A stretch of 64,000 nucleotides of DNA from Actinocorallia sp. API 0066 (lineage in GTDB: Bacteria; Actinomycetota; Actinomycetes; Streptosporangiales; Streptosporangiaceae). A program made the translations under genes and the position numbers. The notes under the pieces were generated by a model. The model was not told the origin of the DNA and made no database searches. It saw nothing but the letters and a program-made list of their open reading frames with translations. The DNA is taken from NCBI RefSeq assembly GCF_020991275.1, contig NZ_JAJLQY010000005.1:434001-498000 (forward strand), read 5' to 3'. Positions 42,696 to 52,712 of the stretch are shown here, in pieces (the first letter of the stretch is position 1; each line of letters opens with the position of its first letter).

Positions 42696-43463
42696 ATGTT
42701 CAAGCGCGCCCTCACCCTGGCGCTGCCCGCGCTGCTCGCCCTGACGACCGCCGCCTGCGGCGGTTCGAGCGGCGACGGCGCGGCGAAGGAGACGACGCTG
42801 ACGGTGTTCGCCGCCGCCTCCCTCACCGAGACGTTCACCGAGCTCGGCAAGTCCTTCGAGGCGGCGAACGACGGCGTCACCGTGAAGTTCAACTTCGGGT
42901 CGAGCGCGACCCTCGCCCAGCAGATCACCCAGGGCGCGCCCGCCGACGTGTTCGCCGCGGCGAGCCCCGCGACGATGCAGACCGTGGCGGACGCGGCGCT
43001 GGCCGAGGCGCCGACGACGTTCGTGAGCAACAAGCTGGAGATCGCGGTGCCCGCGGGCAACCCGGCGAAGGTCGACGACTTCGCCGACCTCGCGAACAAG
43101 GGCGTCAAGGTGGCGCTGTGCGCCGAGCAGGTGCCGTGCGGCGCGGCCGCGAAGAAGGCCATCGAGGCGGCCGGGCTGAAGATCACGCCGGTCACCCTGG
43201 AGCAGGACGTCAAGGCGACGCTCACGAAGGTCACCCTGGGCGAGGTGGACGCGGCGCTCGTCTACCGCACCGACGTCATCGCGGCGGGCGACAAGGTCGA
43301 GGGCATCGAGTTCCCCGAGGCTGAGAAGGCGATCAACGACTACCCGGTGGCGGTCCTGAAGAACGCTCCGGCCAAGGACCTCGCCCAGCTGTTCGTCACC
43401 CTCGTCCTCTCCCAGCAGGCCAAGGACCTCTTCACCAAGGCGGGCTTCACCACCACCCCGTAA
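42696..43463 (+). CDS. modA: Molybdate ABC transporter binding lipoprotein
   Basis: 255 residues with lipobox LTTAACGGS. ModA pattern: LTVFAAASLTETFTELGK, FGSSATLAQQITQGAPADVFAAAS and VDAALVYRTDVIAAG. ATG 42696 has ribosome binding site gaaggag. It captures molybdate for the NasC-type enzyme downstream. Confidence 0.95.
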   Translation: MFKRALTLALPALLALTTAACGGSSGDGAAKETTLTVFAAASLTETFTELGKSFEAANDGVTVKFNFGSSATLAQQITQGAPADVFAAASPATMQTVADAALAEAPTTFVSNKLEIAVPAGNPAKVDDFADLANKGVKVALCAEQVPCGAAAKKAIEAAGLKITPVTLEQDVKATLTKVTLGEVDAALVYRTDVIAAGDKVEGIEFPEAEKAINDYPVAVLKNAPAKDLAQLFVTLVLSQQAKDLFTKAGFTTTP

Positions 43464-43473
43464 CCCCGGGGCC

Positions 43474-43648
43474 GCCCGTAGGCCGACCGGGCGGGACGCT
43501 TCGTAAGCGAACCGCCCGGTGGCGTCGATAGGCCGAGAGCCCGAAGGCGTTCCCAGACGGACCGCCCGGGGATGCCCGTGGGCCGACAGCCCCGACGCGT
43601 TCGTAACTGGACGACCCGGAGACGCCTATAGGCGATCGACGGGAAGTC
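43474..43648. repeat. 50-bp degenerate tandem repeat between modA and modB
   Basis: Units start at 43474, 43524, 43574 and a partial at 43624. The common frame is gccSgtaggccgacagcccgRacgcgttcg…gacc-gcccgg. No gene here; it fills the 284-bp modA–modB gap. Confidence 0.75.
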
Positions 43649-43746
43649 AGCGGGTTGCCGGGGGCGTCGTCGGCTGACGGGGTCCCCGGCTCGGGCGGTC
43701 TTGGCGGTCTTGGCAGGCTTGTGAGGAAGGGACGGGAGGTGGGGGT

Positions 43747-44529
43747 GTGAGGGCGGGGCGTGGGGCGCCGTGGATGTTGGCGGTTCCGGCGGCGGTGGGG
43801 TTGGCGTTTCTTGTGCTGCCGCTGGTGGGGCTGCTGGTGCGGGCGCCGTGGCGGACGCTGCCGCAGCGGCTGGCGGAACCGGCGGTGTTGGAGGCGCTGC
43901 GGCTGTCACTGGTCAGCGCGACCCTCGCCACCGCCGTCTGCCTTGTGCTCGGGGTGCCGCTCGCGTGGGTGCTGGCGCGGACGCGCTTTCGCGGGCGGCG
44001 CCTCGTCCGGTCGCTGGTGACGGTGCCGATGGTGCTGCCGCCCGTCGTCGGTGGTGTGGCGCTGCTGCTGGTGTTGGGCCGCAACGGGCTCGTTGGCAGG
44101 CACCTGGACGCCGCGTTCGGCATCACGCTGCCGTTCACGACGGCCGCCGTCGTCATCGCCGAGGCTTTTGTGGCGCTTCCGTTCCTCGTGATCACCGTCG
44201 AGGGGGCGTTGCGGGCCGCCGATCCGCGGTTCGAGGAGGCGGCGGCGACGCTCGGCGCGTCCCGCTGGACGGTGTTCCGCCGGGTCACGCTGCCGCTGAT
44301 CGCGCCGGGTGTGCTGGCGGGCGGGGTGCTGTGCTGGTCGCGCGCGCTCGGCGAGTTCGGCGCGACGATCACGTTCGCCGGGAACTTCCCCGGCGAGACC
44401 CAGACGATGCCGCTCGCCGTCTATCTGGCGCTGGAGACGGACCCGGAGGCGGCGATCGTGCTGAGCCTCGTGCTCCTCGCGGTCTCCGTGGCGATCCTGA
44501 CGGCGCTGCGCGACAGGTGGATCCCGTGA
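43747..44529 (+). CDS. modB: Molybdate ABC transporter permease
   Basis: 260 residues, about six helices, and the ModB/binding-protein-dependent permease EAA loop EEAAATLGASRWTVFRRVTLP, then LGEFGATITFAGNFPGETQTMPLAVYL. GTG 43747 follows ggaggtgggggt. Its TGA overlaps the modC GTG (GTGA). Confidence 0.95.
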   Translation: MRAGRGAPWMLAVPAAVGLAFLVLPLVGLLVRAPWRTLPQRLAEPAVLEALRLSLVSATLATAVCLVLGVPLAWVLARTRFRGRRLVRSLVTVPMVLPPVVGGVALLLVLGRNGLVGRHLDAAFGITLPFTTAAVVIAEAFVALPFLVITVEGALRAADPRFEEAAATLGASRWTVFRRVTLPLIAPGVLAGGVLCWSRALGEFGATITFAGNFPGETQTMPLAVYLALETDPEAAIVLSLVLLAVSVAILTALRDRWIP

Positions 44530-45560
44530 GCGGCCTCAGCGCCCGGCTCGACGTGCGGCGCGGCGCGTTCCGGCTCGACCTCGCCCTGGACGTCGCGGGC
44601 GGCGAGGTGGTCGCGCTGCTCGGCCCCAACGGCGCAGGCAAGACGACGGCCCTGCGCGCGCTGGCCGGGCTCGTCCCTCTTGACGGCGGGGGGATCACCC
44701 TCCAGGGACGGCCCCTCGACAAGGTGCCGGTGGAGAAGCGGCCTGTCGGGATGGTCTTCCAGGACTACCTCCTGTTCCCTCACCTGAGCGTCCTGGAGAA
44801 CGTCGCCTTCGGCCCTCGTAGCAGGGGCGTCAAAGCGGCCCAGGCAAGGAAGCGCGCCCAGGAGTTGATCGCCCGCGTCGGCCTCACCGGGTACGAGAAG
44901 GCCAAACCGGGCGAACTGTCCGGTGGCCAGGCCCAGCGGGTGGCGCTCGCCCGCGCGCTCGCCGTGGAACCGGCCCTGCTGCTCCTGGACGAGCCGCTGG
45001 CCGCCCTGGACGCGCACACCCGGCTGGAGATCCGCGCGGGCCTGCGCGGCCATCTGGCGGCCTTCGGGGGCGTCGCGGTGCTGGTCACCCATGACGCGCT
45101 GGACGCGATGGTCCTCGCCGACAGGCTGATCGTCATCGAGGACGGCAGGATCGTCCAGGAGGGGACGCCCACGGAGATCGCCCACCGCCCCCGGACGGAC
45201 TACGTGGCCCGGCTCGTCGGCCTCAACCTCCACCGGGGCACGGCCGACGGCGTTCTCGTGGACGTCGAAGGCACCCGACTCTCCGTCGCCGAGCCCCTCC
45301 ACGGCCCTGTGTTCGTCGCCTTCGCCCCGAGCGCCGTCGCCCTGTACCGGGAACGCCCCGACGGCAGCCCGAGGAACCTGTGGAAGGCGACGGTCGAAGG
45401 GGTGGAGCGGCATGGGACGTCCGTCCGGGTCCATCTGACGGGACCGTTCGCCGCCGCCGCCGACATCACCCCCGCCGCCGTCGCCGATCTGGCCCTGCGG
45501 CCGGGGAGCACGGTCTGGGCAGCGGTGAAGGCGACCGAGACGCACGCTTACCCTGCGTGA
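44526..45560 (+). CDS. modC: Molybdate ABC transporter ATP-binding protein
   Basis: 344 residues: Walker A LLGPNGAGKTTALRAL, signature GELSGGQAQRVALARALAVEP, Walker B LLLLDEPLAALDAHTR, His switch VLVTHDALDAM, and a C-terminal TOBE domain. Starts in a GTGA overlap with modB. Energises molybdate uptake. Confidence 0.95.
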   Translation: MSGLSARLDVRRGAFRLDLALDVAGGEVVALLGPNGAGKTTALRALAGLVPLDGGGITLQGRPLDKVPVEKRPVGMVFQDYLLFPHLSVLENVAFGPRSRGVKAAQARKRAQELIARVGLTGYEKAKPGELSGGQAQRVALARALAVEPALLLLDEPLAALDAHTRLEIRAGLRGHLAAFGGVAVLVTHDALDAMVLADRLIVIEDGRIVQEGTPTEIAHRPRTDYVARLVGLNLHRGTADGVLVDVEGTRLSVAEPLHGPVFVAFAPSAVALYRERPDGSPRNLWKATVEGVERHGTSVRVHLTGPFAAAADITPAAVADLALRPGSTVWAAVKATETHAYPA

Positions 45561-45595
45561 CCTCACAGTGCGTTCCTGTGCGGTGTGTGAGGGAC

Positions 45596-45635
45596 GTAAC
45601 GCGTCGTTACCGGCCAATGTGACATTCCGGTAACG
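45596..45635. promoter_or_regulatory. Candidate GlnR operator upstream of the nitrate reductase gene
   Basis: Four GTNAC half-sites: gtaac (45596), gttac (45606), gtgac (45619) and gtaac (45630). gtgac-attccg-gtaac (45619–45634) is close to the actinomycete GlnR pattern (gtnac-n6-gaaac). The outer arms cgttaccgg/ccggtaacg (45605–45635) also form a perfect 9-bp inverted repeat. Nitrogen control is expected. Confidence 0.55.
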
Positions 45636-45656
45636 AGCACTTCATACCGTTTTCGG

Positions 45657-48600
45657 GTGAGTCCTACCAGTGTGAAGACGGTCTGCGCGTACTGCGGCGT
45701 CGGATGCGGCATGGTCCTGGAGATCACGGGCGGCAAGGTCGTCCGCGCCTCCGGGGACAAGACGCACCCCGCCAACTTCGGCCGCCTGTGCACCAAGGGG
45801 GCGACGACGGCCGACATGCTCGCCGCCCCGGGCAGGCTCACCACCGCCCTGCGGCACACCGACGGTGGTCCACAGGCGATGGACGCGGACGCGGCGATCT
45901 CCGAGACGGCCCGCCGCCTACGCGCCCTCCTGGACGAGCACGGGCCCGACGCCCTGGCCTTCTACGTCTCCGGGCAGATGTCCCTGGAGGCGCAGTACCT
46001 GGCCACCAAGCTCGCCAAGGGGTTCGTCGGCACCAACCAGATCGAGTCGAACTCGCGGCTGTGCATGGCGAGCGCGGGCACGGGCTACAAGCTCTCGCTC
46101 GGCGCGGACGGCCCGCCCGGCTCCTACACCGACTTCGAGCACGCCGACCTGTTCCTGGTGATCGGCTCGAACATGGCCGACTGCCACCCGATCCTCTATC
46201 TGCGGATGATGGAGCGGGTGAAGGCGGGCGCGAAGCTCATCGTGGTGGACCCCCGGCGCACCGCGACGGCCGCCAAGGCCGACCTCTACCTCCAGATCAA
46301 ACCGGGCGCCGACCTGGCGCTGCTCAACGGCCTGCTGCACCTGATCGTCGAGGCGGGCGGTGTGGACGAGGAGTTCGTCGCCGCCTACACCCAGGGCTGG
46401 GACGGCATGCCGGAGTTCCTCGCCGACTACGACCCGGCCACCGTGGCGCGCCTCACCGGCCTCGCCGAGGGCGACATCCGGGACGCGGCCAAGCTGATCC
46501 TGGACGCGCCGCGCTGGATGTCGTGCTGGACGATGGGGCTCAACCAGTCGACGCACGGCACCTGGAACACCAACGCGCTGGTGAACCTGCACCTGGCGAC
46601 GGGCACGATCCTCAAGCCCGGCTGCGGCCCGTTCTCGCTCACCGGCCAGCCCAACGCGATGGGCGGCCGCGAGATGGGCTACATGGGCCCCGGCCTGCCC
46701 GGCCAGCGTGTGGTGCTCGCCGAGGCCGACCGGCGTTTCGCCGAGGAGGTGTGGGGGCTGCCCGAGGGGTCGGTCAGCCCCGTGGTCGGCAAGGGCACCG
46801 TCGAGATGTTCGAGCGCATGGCCGAGGGCGCGATCAAGGCGTGCTGGATCATCTGCACCAACCCCGTCGCGTCGGTGGCCAACCGCAGGACCGTCATCGC
46901 GGGCCTTGAGGCCGCCGAGTTCGTCGTCGCGCAGGACGCGTTCGCCGAGACCGAGACCAACGCCTACGCCGACCTCGTGCTGCCCGCCGCCCTGTGGACC
47001 GAGGGCGAGGGCGTGATGATCAACTCCGAGCGGAACCTGACCCTGACGGGCAAGGCGCTCGACCCGCCAGGACAGGCCCTGCCGGACTGGGAGATCATCG
47101 CCCGTGTCGCCTGCGAGATGGGCTTCGCCGACGCGTTCACCTACGCCAGCGCCGAGGAGGTGTTCGAGGAGCTCAAACGCTTCCACAACCCCGTCACCGG
47201 CTGGGACCTGCGCGGCGTCACCTACAACAGGCTGCGCGCGACGTCGGTGCAGTGGCCCGCCGCCGACCCCGACGGCGACGACCGCAACCCGATCCGCTAT
47301 CTCTCCACCGGAACCCCCCTCTTCCCCACGCCGAGCGGCAAGGCCGTGTTCTACCCACGGCCCCACGCCGACCCGGCCGAACTGCCCGACGACGACTACC
47401 CGTTCACGCTCAACACCGGCCGCGTCCAGCACCAGTGGCACACGCTCACCAAGACCGGCAAGGTCGCCAAGCTGAACAAGCTCAACCCCGGCCCGTTCGT
47501 CGAGATCCACCCCGACGACGCCGCCTCCCTCGGGATCGCCGAGGGCGACGAGGTGGAGGTGGCCTCCCGGCGCGGCCGCGCGGTGCTGCCCGCCGTGGTG
47601 ACCGACCGGGTGCTGCCCGGCTGCGGCTTCGCCCCCTTCCACTGGAACGACCTGTTCGGCGAGTACCGCAGCGTCAACGCCGTCACCAGCGACGCGGTGG
47701 ACCCGCTCTCCTTCCAGCCCGAGTTCAAGGTGTGCGCCGTCGCCCTCACCCGGGTGGCCGCGCCCGCGCCCGCCGCCGCGCCGGCGCCGACCGCCGCCGC
47801 GCACACCGTGCTCGAACCGTCTCCCACCGTAGGTGCCGCCTCCGACATTTTCGGGGCCCCGCTGCCGCCGCCCCCGGTGCTCGCCGAGTCGGGCCGCCGC
47901 TACCTCAGCGGTTTCCTCGCCGCGCTGAAGGTCACCCCGCCCGCGCCCGGCGAGGTCCCCGTGCTGCCCGCCGGCGCCCCGCTGGCCCCGGACGACGCGA
48001 TGTGGATCAACGGCATGCTGGCGGGCCTCTACAGCCGTGGGGACACCGCGCCCCCGGCGGCGCCCGCCAGGACCGTCATGGTCCTGTGGGCCTCGCAGAC
48101 GGGCAACGCGGAGGAGTTCGCCGCCGCCGTCGCCGCCCGGCTCGCCGCGAAGGGCCTCACCGCGCCGCTGGTCAACATGGACGAGACGACGCCGGAAGCG
48201 CTGCGCGCCGTCTCCGAGATCCTCGTCGTCACCAGCACGTTCGGCGACGGCGACGCCCCCGACAACGGCACCGGCTTCTGGTCCTCGCTCTCCGCGCCCG
48301 AGGCGCCGCGCCTGGACGGCGTCCGCTACTCCGTCCTTGCTTTCGGCGACTCCAGCTACGACGACTTCTGCGGCCACGGACGCCGGATGGACGACCGGCT
48401 CGGCGAGCTGGGCGGCGTCCGGCTCGCGCCCCGCGTGGACTGTGAGCCCGACTACGAGCCCGCCGCCACGAGGTGGCTGGAGGAGGTCGTCAGGGCCCTG
48501 TCGGGGGATCTCCCCCCGCCGGAGGCCCCCAAGCCCGCCGTCAGCACGGCCCCCAAGAAGAACGCCCCTGTGACGTCGTTCCTCAAGGGCAACGTCCTCC

Positions 48601-49625
48601 TCAGCCTCCCAGGCGCGGAGAAGGAGGTCAGGGAGTTCACCTTCGACATCTCAGGCACCGATCTCGCCTACGAGGCGGGCGACGCCCTGACGGTCCGTCC
48701 GTCCAACTGCCCCGACCTGGTCGAGGAGTGGCGCAAGGCGACAGGCCTCCCTGACGACGCCGACATCGCCGGGCGCGACCTCACGAAGATCACTCCGGCC
48801 CTGCTGCGCTTCCTGTGCGACCGCACGGGAGACAGGCTCCTCAAGAAGCTGCTCCGCCCCGGCAACGAGAACGAGCTCGCCCAGTGGTCCTGGGGCCGCC
48901 AGGCCGTGGACGTCATCGCCGAGTTCCCGGTGGACGCCGCCCAGGACGAGTGGCTCTCGATCCTCCGCCCACTCACCCCACGTAGCTACTCGATCTCCTC
49001 TAGCCCCTCAGCCCACCCCGGGGAGATCCGTCTGACGGTCTCGGTGGTCCGGTTCGAGAACCCGCAGGGCAGGTTCCGTAAGGGCGTCGCCTCGACGTTC
49101 CTCGCGGACAGCCCGTTGGGCACCGAGGTGCCTGTGAGCGTCCAGCGCTCGGCGCACTTCAAACCTCCGGCCGACCCGAACGCCCCGATGATCATGGTCG
49201 GGCCCGGCACCGGCGTCGCCCCGTTCCTGGGCTTCCTGGACGAGCGGCGGGCCAGGGGCGCGTCGGGTAGGAACTGGCTCTTCTTCGGCGAGCAGAGGCG
49301 GGCCACCGACTTCTACTACCGGGACGACCTCCTGGCCATGCACGGCGACGGGTTCCTCACCCGTCTCGACCTCGCCTTCTCCCGGGACCAGCGGGCGAAG
49401 GTGTACGTCCAGGACAGGATGCGCGAGCACGGGGCGAAGCTGTGGGCCTGGCTTGAGGAGGGGGCCCACTTCTACGTCTGCGGAGACGCCCGCCGGATGG
49501 CCAAGGACGTGGACGTGACGCTGCGCAAGATCGCCGTCCTGCACGGTGGCCTCACCGACGAGGCGGCCGACCGCTATGTCAAGAAACTCGCCAGTGACAA
49601 AAGGTACGTACGTGACGTGTATTGA
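45657..49625 (+). CDS. Fused assimilatory nitrate reductase–CysJ-type flavoprotein (NADPH-dependent)
   Basis: A 1322-residue fusion. Residues 1–700: molybdopterin oxidoreductase with [4Fe-4S] ligands CAYCGVGC…C45, a molybdenum-ligand Cys in [11 protein letters not shown] (about 136), and NasA/NasC-like body. Linker about 700–800. FMN flavodoxin domain from about 800 ([15 protein letters not shown]). FAD/NADPH diflavin reductase from about 970 ([11 protein letters not shown], about 1108; [17 protein letters not shown], about 1180; ending YVRDVY, the CysJ C-terminus). It should reduce nitrate with NADPH in one chain. GTG 45657 or the GTG 15 bases later are possible starts. Adjacent modABC supplies its metal. 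Confidence 0.92.
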   Translation: MSPTSVKTVCAYCGVGCGMVLEITGGKVVRASGDKTHPANFGRLCTKGATTADMLAAPGRLTTALRHTDGGPQAMDADAAISETARRLRALLDEHGPDALAFYVSGQMSLEAQYLATKLAKGFVGTNQIESNSRLCMASAGTGYKLSLGADGPPGSYTDFEHADLFLVIGSNMADCHPILYLRMMERVKAGAKLIVVDPRRTATAAKADLYLQIKPGADLALLNGLLHLIVEAGGVDEEFVAAYTQGWDGMPEFLADYDPATVARLTGLAEGDIRDAAKLILDAPRWMSCWTMGLNQSTHGTWNTNALVNLHLATGTILKPGCGPFSLTGQPNAMGGREMGYMGPGLPGQRVVLAEADRRFAEEVWGLPEGSVSPVVGKGTVEMFERMAEGAIKACWIICTNPVASVANRRTVIAGLEAAEFVVAQDAFAETETNAYADLVLPAALWTEGEGVMINSERNLTLTGKALDPPGQALPDWEIIARVACEMGFADAFTYASAEEVFEELKRFHNPVTGWDLRGVTYNRLRATSVQWPAADPDGDDRNPIRYLSTGTPLFPTPSGKAVFYPRPHADPAELPDDDYPFTLNTGRVQHQWHTLTKTGKVAKLNKLNPGPFVEIHPDDAASLGIAEGDEVEVASRRGRAVLPAVVTDRVLPGCGFAPFHWNDLFGEYRSVNAVTSDAVDPLSFQPEFKVCAVALTRVAAPAPAAAPAPTAAAHTVLEPSPTVGAASDIFGAPLPPPPVLAESGRRYLSGFLAALKVTPPAPGEVPVLPAGAPLAPDDAMWINGMLAGLYSRGDTAPPAAPARTVMVLWASQTGNAEEFAAAVAARLAAKGLTAPLVNMDETTPEALRAVSEILVVTSTFGDGDAPDNGTGFWSSLSAPEAPRLDGVRYSVLAFGDSSYDDFCGHGRRMDDRLGELGGVRLAPRVDCEPDYEPAATRWLEEVVRALSGDLPPPEAPKPAVSTAPKKNAPVTSFLKGNVLLSLPGAEKEVREFTFDISGTDLAYEAGDALTVRPSNCPDLVEEWRKATGLPDDADIAGRDLTKITPALLRFLCDRTGDRLLKKLLRPGNENELAQWSWGRQAVDVIAEFPVDAAQDEWLSILRPLTPRSYSISSSPSAHPGEIRLTVSVVRFENPQGRFRKGVASTFLADSPLGTEVPVSVQRSAHFKPPADPNAPMIMVGPGTGVAPFLGFLDERRARGASGRNWLFFGEQRRATDFYYRDDLLAMHGDGFLTRLDLAFSRDQRAKVYVQDRMREHGAKLWAWLEEGAHFYVCGDARRMAKDVDVTLRKIAVLHGGLTDEAADRYVKKLASDKRYVRDVY

Positions 49626-49732
49626 AGTTACCTGAGAGTAAGCTGTTGCCCGGGACACCGGCGTCACGTTCGTCTGGTGGATCGGTAAAGTCAGGACTCG
49701 GACGCGCCAAGACCCCACGTTCACCCGCTCGG

Positions 49733-49748
49733 TGCGAGGTGCGTCACA
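49733..49748 (+). promoter_or_regulatory. Candidate Crp-binding site upstream of crp
   Basis: tgcga-ggtgcg-tcaca, one mismatch from tgtga-n6-tcaca, 36 bp upstream of the crp start. Suggests autoregulation. Confidence 0.45.
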
Positions 49749-49783
49749 CTGGGCATACAAGTGCGTGTTCGGGAGGAGAAGGC

Positions 49784-50470
49784 GTGTCGGACCGCGACAT
49801 CGAAGTACTCAGCAAAGCCCCGCTCTTCCAGGCGCTGGACGACGCGGGCGCCAAGGCGCTGCGCGCCCACGTCAGCGAGGTGCGCCTGGCCCGCGGCCAG
49901 AGCCTGTTCCACGAAGGGGACACCGGCGACCGCCTCTACGTGGTGCTCGACGGCAAGATCAAGCTCACCCGGATGGCCCCCGACGGCCGGGAGAACCTGC
50001 TCAGCGTGCTGGGCCCCGGCGAGATGTTCGGCGAGCTGTCCCTGTTCGACCCCCGGCCCCGGACGGCCGGCGCGATCGCCGTCACCGAGTGCCGCCTGGC
50101 CGGCCTCGGCCACGACGAGCTGCGCCCGTTCCTGACCGCCCACCCGGAGGTCGGGATCTCGCTGCTCCAGGCCCTGTCGGAGCGGCTGCGCCGGACCAAC
50201 GAGGTGATGGCCGACCTGGTCTTCACCGACGTCCCCGGGCGGGTCGCCAAGGCCCTGCTGGACCTGGCCGAGCGGTTCGGCCAACCCACGGACGGCGGCC
50301 TGCACGTCCACCACGACCTCACCCAGGAGGAGCTGGCCCAGCTGGTCGGCGCCTCGCGGGAGACCGTCAACAAGGCGCTCGCCGACTTCGCGGCGCGCGG
50401 CTGGCTGCGGATCGAGGCGCGCGCGGTGGTCATCCTGGACATCGAGCGGCTGCGCAAGCGCTCCAAGTGA
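49784..50470 (+). CDS. crp: Crp-family cyclic-nucleotide regulator
   Basis: 228 residues. cNMP-binding domain: FHEGDTGDRLYVVLDGKIKLTR, PGEMFGELSLFDPRPRTAGAIAV. C-terminal winged HTH DLTQEELAQLVGASRETVNKALADFAARGW. Orthologue of Rv3676 (Crp) and SCO3571 by locus and sequence. GTG 49784 has ribosome binding site gggaggag; the longer frame to 49622 has no support. Convergent with the MBL gene. Confidence 0.95.
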   Translation: MSDRDIEVLSKAPLFQALDDAGAKALRAHVSEVRLARGQSLFHEGDTGDRLYVVLDGKIKLTRMAPDGRENLLSVLGPGEMFGELSLFDPRPRTAGAIAVTECRLAGLGHDELRPFLTAHPEVGISLLQALSERLRRTNEVMADLVFTDVPGRVAKALLDLAERFGQPTDGGLHVHHDLTQEELAQLVGASRETVNKALADFAARGWLRIEARAVVILDIERLRKRSK

Positions 50471-50492
50471 CCGTCCGGCCGCGCCCCCCGGG

Positions 50493-51386
50493 TCAGCGGC
50501 CGGACGCGAGATAGTCCATCTGAGCCTGCACGGACCACTCCGCGGCGGGCCAGAGCTTCCTGTCCACGTCCGCGTAGACGCTCTCCACGACCTCTCGGGC
50601 GGTGGACGCGCCGGCCTCCAGCGCGGCGCGCACCTGCTCCAGGCGCGCCCTGCGGTGGCCGAGGTAGGTGTCGAGCGCCTTGACGGGCTCGGCGAGGATC
50701 GGCCCGTGCCCCGGCAGGATCCTGTCGATCCCGTTCTCGGCGGCGTGGTCCCGCATCCGTTCCAGCGACTCCAGGTAGTCGCCGAGGTCGGAGACGATCG
50801 TCGTGCCGTAGCCCAGCACGGTGTCCCCGGTGAGCACGGAGCCGTCCGCGGGGAGCCAGAACGACAGTGAGTCCCCGGTGTGGCCCGGCGTGCCCCACAC
50901 GCGCAGCTCAAGGCCGTCCAGGGCTATCACGTCGCCCTCGGCCAGCCCCTCGCCGCCGTGCCGGTGCCGGGGGTCGAGGGCCCGCACGGGCGCCCCACTC
51001 ATCCGGGCGAACCGCTTGGCGCCGGCCGCGTGGTCGTGGTGGCCGTGCGTCAGCAGGATCTGCCCGACCTCCATGCCCCGCGCGCGGACGGCCGCCAGGA
51101 CCGCCCGCAGGTGCCGCCCGTCGTTCGGCCCGGGGTCGACGACGACGGCCCGGCGCGCCCCCGGTTCGGCGACGATCCAGGTGTTGGTGCCGGTGAGCGT
51201 CATCGGCGAGGGGTTGACGGCGAGGACGGGCACCGCCCGTTCCGTCGCGCCGATGGACACGTCGGGCAGGCCGCGCGCGGCGAGGCGGCCGAAGACGCCG
51301 CCGCGCGATCCGAGCAGGGCCAGCCCCGCCTTCGGTTCGGCGAGGAACCGCCGTACCGTTGCCAGCTCACTCCGGGAAATCCCCAT
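50493..51386 (-). CDS. Metallo-beta-lactamase-fold hydrolase
   Basis: 297 residues with the MBL metal motif ILLTHGHHDHAAGAK, GTPGHTGDSLSFWL, VLTGDTVLGYG and GIDRILPGHGP. Similar to Rv3677c (LACTB2-like). ATG 51386 overlaps the previous stop (TAATG). Substrate unknown; the family includes RNases and thioester hydrolases. Confidence 0.88.
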   Translation of the reverse strand: MGISRSELATVRRFLAEPKAGLALLGSRGGVFGRLAARGLPDVSIGATERAVPVLAVNPSPMTLTGTNTWIVAEPGARRAVVVDPGPNDGRHLRAVLAAVRARGMEVGQILLTHGHHDHAAGAKRFARMSGAPVRALDPRHRHGGEGLAEGDVIALDGLELRVWGTPGHTGDSLSFWLPADGSVLTGDTVLGYGTTIVSDLGDYLESLERMRDHAAENGIDRILPGHGPILAEPVKALDTYLGHRRARLEQVRAALEAGASTAREVVESVYADVDRKLWPAAEWSVQAQMDYLASGR

Positions 51387-52213
51387 TACGCCCCATAGTG
51401 GTGCGAAGCCTCATCTGGAAGGACAAGATACGGAACCCCGTCGATGATCTTCGCGGCGGGCTCGTGCACCGTGAACGTGTGCTCGGCGGCCAGCACGTCG
51501 GCGACGGTCGGATGCGCTGTCAGGCTCTGCAGCATCGCGATCGTCGGCGGCAGCATGAAGATCTCGCCCCGGACGGCGCGCTCCAACGCGTCGGCGGGGC
51601 GCACCCATTCCACGGTGTCCGCCTCGGTGGACACGTCGCGCGCGCGCTGGCCCTCGGGCAGGGCGGCGACGAAGAAGCGGGTGTCGTACCTACGCTTCTC
51701 GATCACCGGCGTGATCCAGTGCCCCCAGGGGCGCAGCAGGTCAGCCCGCAGGACGAGGCCGTTGGCGTCCAGGAAGCCCGCGAGGGAGTGGCTGCGGTCC
51801 AGCAGCGCGAGCCGGTCGGGCTCGAACGGCCCGGTGTCCTCGACGATCTTCTCCGGCGACGGCCCGGCGAGCAGGACGTGCGCCTCCTCGAACGTCTCCC
51901 TGACGGCGGCGCAGACCAGGGCGCGGGCCGTGCCCTCGGCGGCGCCGAACGCGGCGCCCCAGGCGGCGAAGTCGGTGCCGGGCTGGTCGTACTCGGCGTC
52001 GCGGGCGTCCACACCGCCGCCGGGGAACACGTAGGCGCCCGGCGCGAACGCCATCGAGGAGACCCGCCTGAGCAGGAACACCTCAAGGCCGTCGGCCCGG
52101 TCCCGAAGCAGCAGCACGGTGGCCGCGTGCTTCGGGACCGGCGGCTGCGTGCGCCCGGCCTCCAGGTCCCGGATGCGCTCCAGGAACTCAGGCGGAAGTT
52201 CAAGTCCGTTCAT
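51386..52213 (-). CDS. NUDIX hydrolase, NUDT19-like
   Basis: 275 residues. Split NUDIX elements: AFAPGAYVFPGGGVDARD and AAVRETFEEAHVLL give G-G-x-V-D…R-E-x-x-E-E. The long insert between them is typical of the NUDT19/RNA- or CoA-type group. Also FFVAALPEGQ. ATG 52213 is chosen; TTG 52222 is an alternative. Coupled to the MBL gene. Confidence 0.85.
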   Translation of the reverse strand: MNGLELPPEFLERIRDLEAGRTQPPVPKHAATVLLLRDRADGLEVFLLRRVSSMAFAPGAYVFPGGGVDARDAEYDQPGTDFAAWGAAFGAAEGTARALVCAAVRETFEEAHVLLAGPSPEKIVEDTGPFEPDRLALLDRSHSLAGFLDANGLVLRADLLRPWGHWITPVIEKRRYDTRFFVAALPEGQRARDVSTEADTVEWVRPADALERAVRGEIFMLPPTIAMLQSLTAHPTVADVLAAEHTFTVHEPAAKIIDGVPYLVLPDEASHHYGA

Positions 52214-52253
52214 GCCGGACAATCTGTGCGCACCGCAACCGATAAGTCAAGGG

Positions 52254-52712
52254 TTACCTGACTTCGGCCACGAGCTCCAGCTCGACCGGCGCGTCCAGCG
52301 GCAGCACCGCGACGCCGACCGCGCTGCGCGCGTGCCGCCCGGCCTCGCCGAACAGCTTCCCGAGCAGCTCGGAGGCCCCGTTGACGACCGCGGGCTGCCC
52401 GGTGAAGTCCGGCGCGCTCGCCACGTAGCCGACGACCTTGACGATGCGCACGACGTCGTCGAGGCTCACCTGCGAGGCCAGCGCCGCGACCGCGTTCAGC
52501 GCGCACGCCGCCGCCAGCTCGGCGGCCCGCTCCGGCGTCACCTCGGCGCCCACCTTGCCGGTGGCGGGCAGCTCGCCCTTGACGAACGGGAGCTGCCCGG
52601 AGGTGTAGACGTAGGAGCCCGTCCGTAGCGCCGGGACGTAAGCCGCCAGGGGCTTGGCCACCTCGGGCAGCTCAAGCCCCAGCTCGGCGAGGCGCTGGGC
52701 GACCGCGCTCAC
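52254..52712 (-). CDS. RidA-family protein
   Basis: 152 residues of the RidA/YjgF fold: YTSGQLPFVKGELPATGKVG, and VVGYVASAPDF followed by RSAVGVAVLPLDAPVELELVAEV, with the conserved R-S-A-V-G-V. RidA proteins deaminate reactive enamine/imine intermediates. GTG 52712 overlaps the DUF4177 stop (GTGA). Orthologue of Rv3678c. Confidence 0.9.
   Translation of the reverse strand: MSAVAQRLAELGLELPEVAKPLAAYVPALRTGSYVYTSGQLPFVKGELPATGKVGAEVTPERAAELAAACALNAVAALASQVSLDDVVRIVKVVGYVASAPDFTGQPAVVNGASELLGKLFGEAGRHARSAVGVAVLPLDAPVELELVAEVR

Noticed and set aside
40991-43234. 747-codon minus-strand frame
   Set aside because: Antisense to nrdB and modA; no domain.
45918-48377. 819-codon minus-strand frame
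   Set aside because: Antisense to the nitrate reductase gene; Val/Gly/Arg-rich shadow.
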